A stretch of 16,137 bases of DNA, taken from positions 1 to 16,137 of the forward strand of contig CAYMKL010000145.1 in the NCBI GenBank assembly GCA_964390805.1, given 5' to 3'. Positions 14,013 to 16,137 of this stretch are shown one piece after another. The position numbers and the translations under genes are program-made. The notes beneath the pieces are model-generated. The model was not told where the DNA came from and searched no databases. It saw nothing but the letters and a program-made list of their open reading frames with translations. This DNA is from CAYMKL01 sp964390805. Its GTDB lineage: Bacteria > Chloroflexota > Anaerolineae > VGOG01. The stretch's first letter is position 1. Each line of letters begins with the position of its first letter.

Positions 14013-15221
14013 ATGCCTTACAAATATGTCGCTTACACTAAAACTGGAGAGTGGGTACAGGGTCAGCTAAACGTCCCTTCGGAGGCAGCGGCGGAGGAGG
14101 CCCTCTGGAGACAGGACTACGTCATTGTCAGCCTCAGGCAGGCGCGGCCGGGAGCCGACCTGGCGTCGCTGATGCCTAGCTTCTTTGGGGTCAAACCCCG
14201 GGAGCTGATCGTCTTCAGTCGCCAGTTGGCTACCTTGATCGAGTCGGGCATCACCATCCTGACTGGCCTGCAGATGCTGTCGGAGGAGACCAGCAGTAAG
14301 GCTCTTCAGAAAGCCCTTCAAGAAGTCAGCGACGATGTGCAGGAGGGCGAGACTCTCGCCGGTGCACTGAGGAAACATACTCATATCTTCCCCCATATCT
14401 ACAGCCGGATGATCGAGATAGGGGAACGGATGGGGAACATGGAGTCGGTGCTGCGGCAAGTGGCGACTTACATGGAAAAACGGGAGTCTCTGACCCGTAA
14501 GCTGCGCGGGGCTATGGCTTACCCGTCATTTATCATGCTCCTGGCCCTCGGTGTGGCGTACCTGATGATCACCATCACCCTCCCTGGCATCATGGGGCTC
14601 TTCACTGAGTTCGACATAGAGTTACCCACGCCTACCAAGGTGCTCCTGGCTATGACCGAGTTCAGCACGGCCTATCGGACTCAAATGACGGCCGGTATCG
14701 CACTGGTGGTAACCGCGCTTGTTCTGTATCTGAGGACTCCCATCGGCCAGCGGCAGCGCGATGCATTGCTCCTGAAGATCCCGATCATAGGCGACATCAA
14801 TATTCAGAGCAATGTGTCCCAGCTCTGTCATACCATGTCCATCCTCTTGATGGCTGGACTGCCCATGTCTGAGATCATGAACCTGATTGTGGAAACCATG
14901 ACCAACGTCATACTAAAGGAGGCTTTCGGTAGAGTGCGCACGGAGATGCTGCAAGGGCATGGCCTCTCCGGGCCTATAAGGGAGGAGAAGGTTTTCCCCA
15001 GACTGCTGGCCCAGATGGTCAGGGTCGGCGAGGAGACAGGCACCCTGGATACGAACCTGGAGACGTTGGCCATCTTCTATGAGGAGGAAGCAGATCGCAA
15101 GATAAGTGCTCTCACAGGGATGATGGAGCCTGCCTTGATGCTCTTTGTGGGGGGGATGGTGATGTTCATGGCCGTCTCGGTGATTCAGCCCATGTATACC
15201 ATGCTAGGCTCGATGAAGTAA
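14013..15221 (+). CDS. pilC: PilC: inner-membrane platform protein of type IV pilus / type II secretion
   Basis: A 402-residue protein, the usual length of the PilC/GspF family. It begins PYKYVAYTKTGEWVQGQLNV, typical of the short N-terminal strand segment. Two GspF-type cytoplasmic helical domains follow (FSRQLATLIESGITILTGLQ and CHTMSILLMAGLPMSEIMNL), the second a repeat of the first. Membrane segments are seen at about 168-192, 227-245 and 367-393 (MMEPALMLFVGGMVMFMAVS). The conserved ARLIESG-like and VGEETG motifs are present (LIESGI, VRVGEETGTLD). PilC sits in the membrane, contacts the assembly ATPase and guides pilin into the fibre. The ATG at 14013 has GAGG at 14005-14008; an in-frame upstream extension would cross the promoter and is rejected. 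It follows two ATPase genes, as in pil operons. Confidence 0.94.
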   Translation: MPYKYVAYTKTGEWVQGQLNVPSEAAAEEALWRQDYVIVSLRQARPGADLASLMPSFFGVKPRELIVFSRQLATLIESGITILTGLQMLSEETSSKALQKALQEVSDDVQEGETLAGALRKHTHIFPHIYSRMIEIGERMGNMESVLRQVATYMEKRESLTRKLRGAMAYPSFIMLLALGVAYLMITITLPGIMGLFTEFDIELPTPTKVLLAMTEFSTAYRTQMTAGIALVVTALVLYLRTPIGQRQRDALLLKIPIIGDINIQSNVSQLCHTMSILLMAGLPMSEIMNLIVETMTNVILKEAFGRVRTEMLQGHGLSGPIREEKVFPRLLAQMVRVGEETGTLDTNLETLAIFYEEEADRKISALTGMMEPALMLFVGGMVMFMAVSVIQPMYTMLGSMK

Positions 15222-15222
15222 G

Positions 15223-15432
15223 GTGAGGAAAAATATCCGCAAGGGACTGGCGGCGATCATTGTATTGATGGTCATCTACGCTGCCGAGATGACGATACTG
15301 GGCTTCATCTTTCGCTCCCTGTCCAAAGTGCCCTACAGGGCCGTTGCTCCACCCGTAGTCATTATCGTTGTGCTGGTGGCCTGGATAACCATCTTCGTTG
15401 ATATGAAGAAGGGAAGTAGATGGTGGGGTTAG
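15223..15432 (+). CDS. Small two-helix membrane protein, unknown function
   Basis: A 69-residue protein starting with GTG one base after the pilC stop, so probably translationally coupled. It has a basic N-terminus (MRKNIRKG), a first hydrophobic segment (about 9-31), a short polar loop (RSLSKVPYRAV), a second hydrophobic segment (about 41-60) and a basic end (DMKKGSRWWG). The charge pattern predicts both ends in the cytoplasm. I do not recognise a family. Its place directly behind pilC suggests a membrane partner of the pilus machine, which is inference only. A spurious reading frame is possible but unlikely given the spacing and the clean membrane pattern. Confidence 0.65.
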   Translation: MRKNIRKGLAAIIVLMVIYAAEMTILGFIFRSLSKVPYRAVAPPVVIIVVLVAWITIFVDMKKGSRWWG

Positions 15433-15472
15433 TTGTTTGTGTACGATGAGAGGAAGCCAGCCTGATAAAATC

Positions 15473-15489
15473 TTAACTTGATCTTAACT
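15473..15489 (+). promoter_or_regulatory. Two-unit 11-bp direct repeat upstream of the pilin promoter
   Basis: TTAACT at 15473-15478 and again at 15484-15489, separated by 5 bases, giving an 11-bp period. It sits about 54-70 bases before the expected transcription start. TTAAC-type hexamers with 5-base spacers resemble PhoP boxes of Gram-positive bacteria. The arrangement is the same as in the four-unit array ahead of pilC, with a different core. Confidence 0.45.
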
Positions 15490-15507
15490 GTAACCTATCC
15501 TTGGGTA

Positions 15508-15536
15508 TTGACAGAGGCCGGGGAATCTGTTATAAT
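15508..15536 (+). promoter_or_regulatory. Consensus sigma-A promoter of the riboswitch-pilin transcript
   Basis: TTGACA (15508-15513), a 17-base spacer and TATAAT (15531-15536), with TG at 15528-15529 adding an extended -10. Both hexamers match consensus exactly. Expected start near 15543, about 40 bases before the riboswitch core. Confidence 0.92.
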
Positions 15537-15578
15537 GTATTTGTGCAAGGTAAGAGGTCCTTTTTAACTACATAAGGT

Positions 15579-15742
15579 TCGTTTTTAAGGCAAACCCATC
15601 GAAAGATGGGGACGCAAAGCCACGGGTCTACGTTAGCGCATGGCAGATGGCTTATGGCAGATAGCAGATAGCGGATGGTGAATTGCTATTGGCTACCAGC
15701 TATCAGTCACTGGCTAATACGACGGCCGGGCTGCTGAAGACA
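15579..15742 (+). promoter_or_regulatory. Cyclic-di-GMP-I (GEMM) riboswitch
   Basis: The sequence shows the GEMM signature: AAGGCAAACC (15587-15596), a CCCATC-GAAA-GATGGG hairpin with a GNRA tetraloop (15595-15610), GGACGCAAAGCCACGGGTCT (15610-15629), a second long stem, and the receptor segment GACGGCCGGGCTGC (15721-15734). This class binds c-di-GMP. The second stem is closed by CGT-TAGC (15631-15637) with GCTA-AT-ACG (15713-15721), and its distal part is a tract of heptamer repeats containing GATAGC...GCTATC pairs. The element follows a consensus promoter and precedes an intrinsic terminator and a prepilin-like gene, so it probably controls pilin expression by transcription attenuation. Confidence 0.93.
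15635..15718. repeat. Heptamer repeat tract forming the riboswitch peripheral stem
   Basis: Twelve 7-base units in register: AGCGCAT, GGCAGAT, GGCTTAT, GGCAGAT, AGCAGAT, AGCGGAT, GGTGAAT, TGCTATT, GGCTACC, AGCTATC, AGTCACT, GGCTAAT. The 5' and 3' halves are partly complementary, so the tract folds back on itself within the variable arm of the riboswitch. Confidence 0.75.
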
Positions 15743-15749
15743 GATTTCG

Positions 15750-15793
15750 AAAAGCGTGCTGTTTGGAGGCAGGTCGGTTGACGGCACGCTTTT
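15750..15793 (+). terminator. Intrinsic terminator (riboswitch expression platform)
   Basis: AAAAGCGTGC (15750-15759) pairs with GCACGCTTTT (15784-15793), extended by TGT (15760-15762) with ACG (15781-15783), and the T-run continues to 15795. It lies just after the aptamer and about 60 bases before the prepilin start, so it can block the pilin transcript. Its 5' arm can also pair with CGTTTTT (15580-15586) ahead of the aptamer core. Confidence 0.88.
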
Positions 15794-15854
15794 TTGGTAT
15801 ACATTGGAGAAGCGAGCACTATCGGGTCTGGAACATGAGGAAGAGGGGTGGACG

Positions 15855-16085
15855 GTGAAGTTAGCTATTTGGGCGGGTGAGAGAGGAATGAGCCTGGTCG
15901 AGACGCTGGTGACGTTGGCCCTCGTATCCATCATCCTCTCCGGCTTTCTCGCTGCCGTCTCCGTCGGCAGCTTTGGTGTGAGCGTGGTTCGCGAACGGGT
16001 GACGGCAGAGAACCTGGCTCGGGCACAGTTGGAGTACACTAAGAACTACACCTACACAGTCGGCGCAACTTCCTACCCAATATAG
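15855..16085 (+). CDS. Type IV prepilin-like protein (short, possibly truncated)
   Basis: A 76-residue reading frame with a class III signal: a leader MKLAIWAGERG, then cleavage at G|MSLVE with Glu at +5, and a hydrophobic helix (TLVTLALVSIILSGFLAAVS). This is the prepilin peptidase motif of pilins and minor pilins of the PilV/GspI kind. A helical stretch (RVTAENLARAQLEYTKNYTY) follows, and the frame stops after SYPI. Minor pilins are usually 120 residues or more, so the globular domain is missing: this may be a short pilin, a frameshift or a pseudogene. GTG 15855 is chosen because a GA-rich ribosome site (AAGAGGGG) lies just upstream and the leader then has normal length. An upstream in-frame GTG at 15756 would lie inside the terminator. 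It is under control of the c-di-GMP riboswitch. Confidence 0.75.
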   Translation: MKLAIWAGERGMSLVETLVTLALVSIILSGFLAAVSVGSFGVSVVRERVTAENLARAQLEYTKNYTYTVGATSYPI

Positions 16086-16137
16086 AAGTTTCCCGATTCT
16101 GGGGTCAGGTACAGAAGGCAGGTAAACCGTAACGATC

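Larger units (their letters stand above)
15433..15854 (+). promoter_or_regulatory. 422-base regulatory region between membrane protein and pilin genes
   Basis: This gene-free stretch holds, in order, a two-unit 11-bp repeat, a consensus promoter, a short leader, the c-di-GMP-I riboswitch with heptamer-built arm, the intrinsic terminator and the pilin ribosome binding site. I see no terminator between the small membrane protein gene and the promoter, so read-through from the pilC transcript into the riboswitch is possible. Confidence 0.8.

Noticed and set aside
15635..15718. CRISPR-like array
   Set aside because: Units are 7 bases, contiguous, without spacers, and lie inside a riboswitch arm.

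Overview
The window appears to be one signalling-and-motility island of a bacterium, with every gene on the + strand. Moderately high GC, strong AGGAGG-type ribosome binding sites, consensus sigma-A promoters, 7-base tandem repeats and CTTCGAC...GTCGAAG palindromic repeats would fit a Chloroflexota-like lineage. That assignment is an inference: no rRNA or other phylogenetic marker is present.

Layout. (1) 1-4405, chemosensory core: the tail of a methyl-accepting chemotaxis protein, a hybrid CheA with a C-terminal receiver, CheB, and a CheB-like lone receiver. (2) 4475-9996, signalling block: a GGDEF-EAL protein with a shortened receiver, a receiver-histidine kinase, two double-receiver proteins flanking a small MerR/BldC-like helix-turn-helix protein, and a second histidine-kinase-like protein whose ATP site looks ruined. 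(3) 10098-15432, pilus motor block: two tandem type IV pilus assembly ATPases (PilB/GspE type), each with an N-terminal receiver domain, then the platform protein PilC and a small two-helix membrane protein. (4) 15433-16137: an 11-bp direct repeat, a consensus promoter, a cyclic-di-GMP-I (GEMM) riboswitch, an intrinsic terminator, and the start of a prepilin-like gene.

Proposed logic (inference). Chemosensory and kinase inputs pass phosphate through a set of closely related receivers. Two of these receivers are fused directly to the pilus extension ATPase, so phosphorylation could act on the motor itself. The GGDEF-EAL protein sets c-di-GMP, which the riboswitch reads to control pilin supply. 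Promoters before pilC and the pilin carry 11-bp-spaced hexamer repeats like those bound by PhoB/OmpR-family regulators, with four units at pilC, which suggests a third, transcriptional input.

Sequence-level oddities include many duplications with partner-specific decay (glutamate at a phospho-acceptor site, a kinase lacking ATP-site residues, one pilus ATPase with altered motifs) and heptamer repeats in spacers, in a CheA linker and inside the riboswitch. All product names come from motif reading without database searches.
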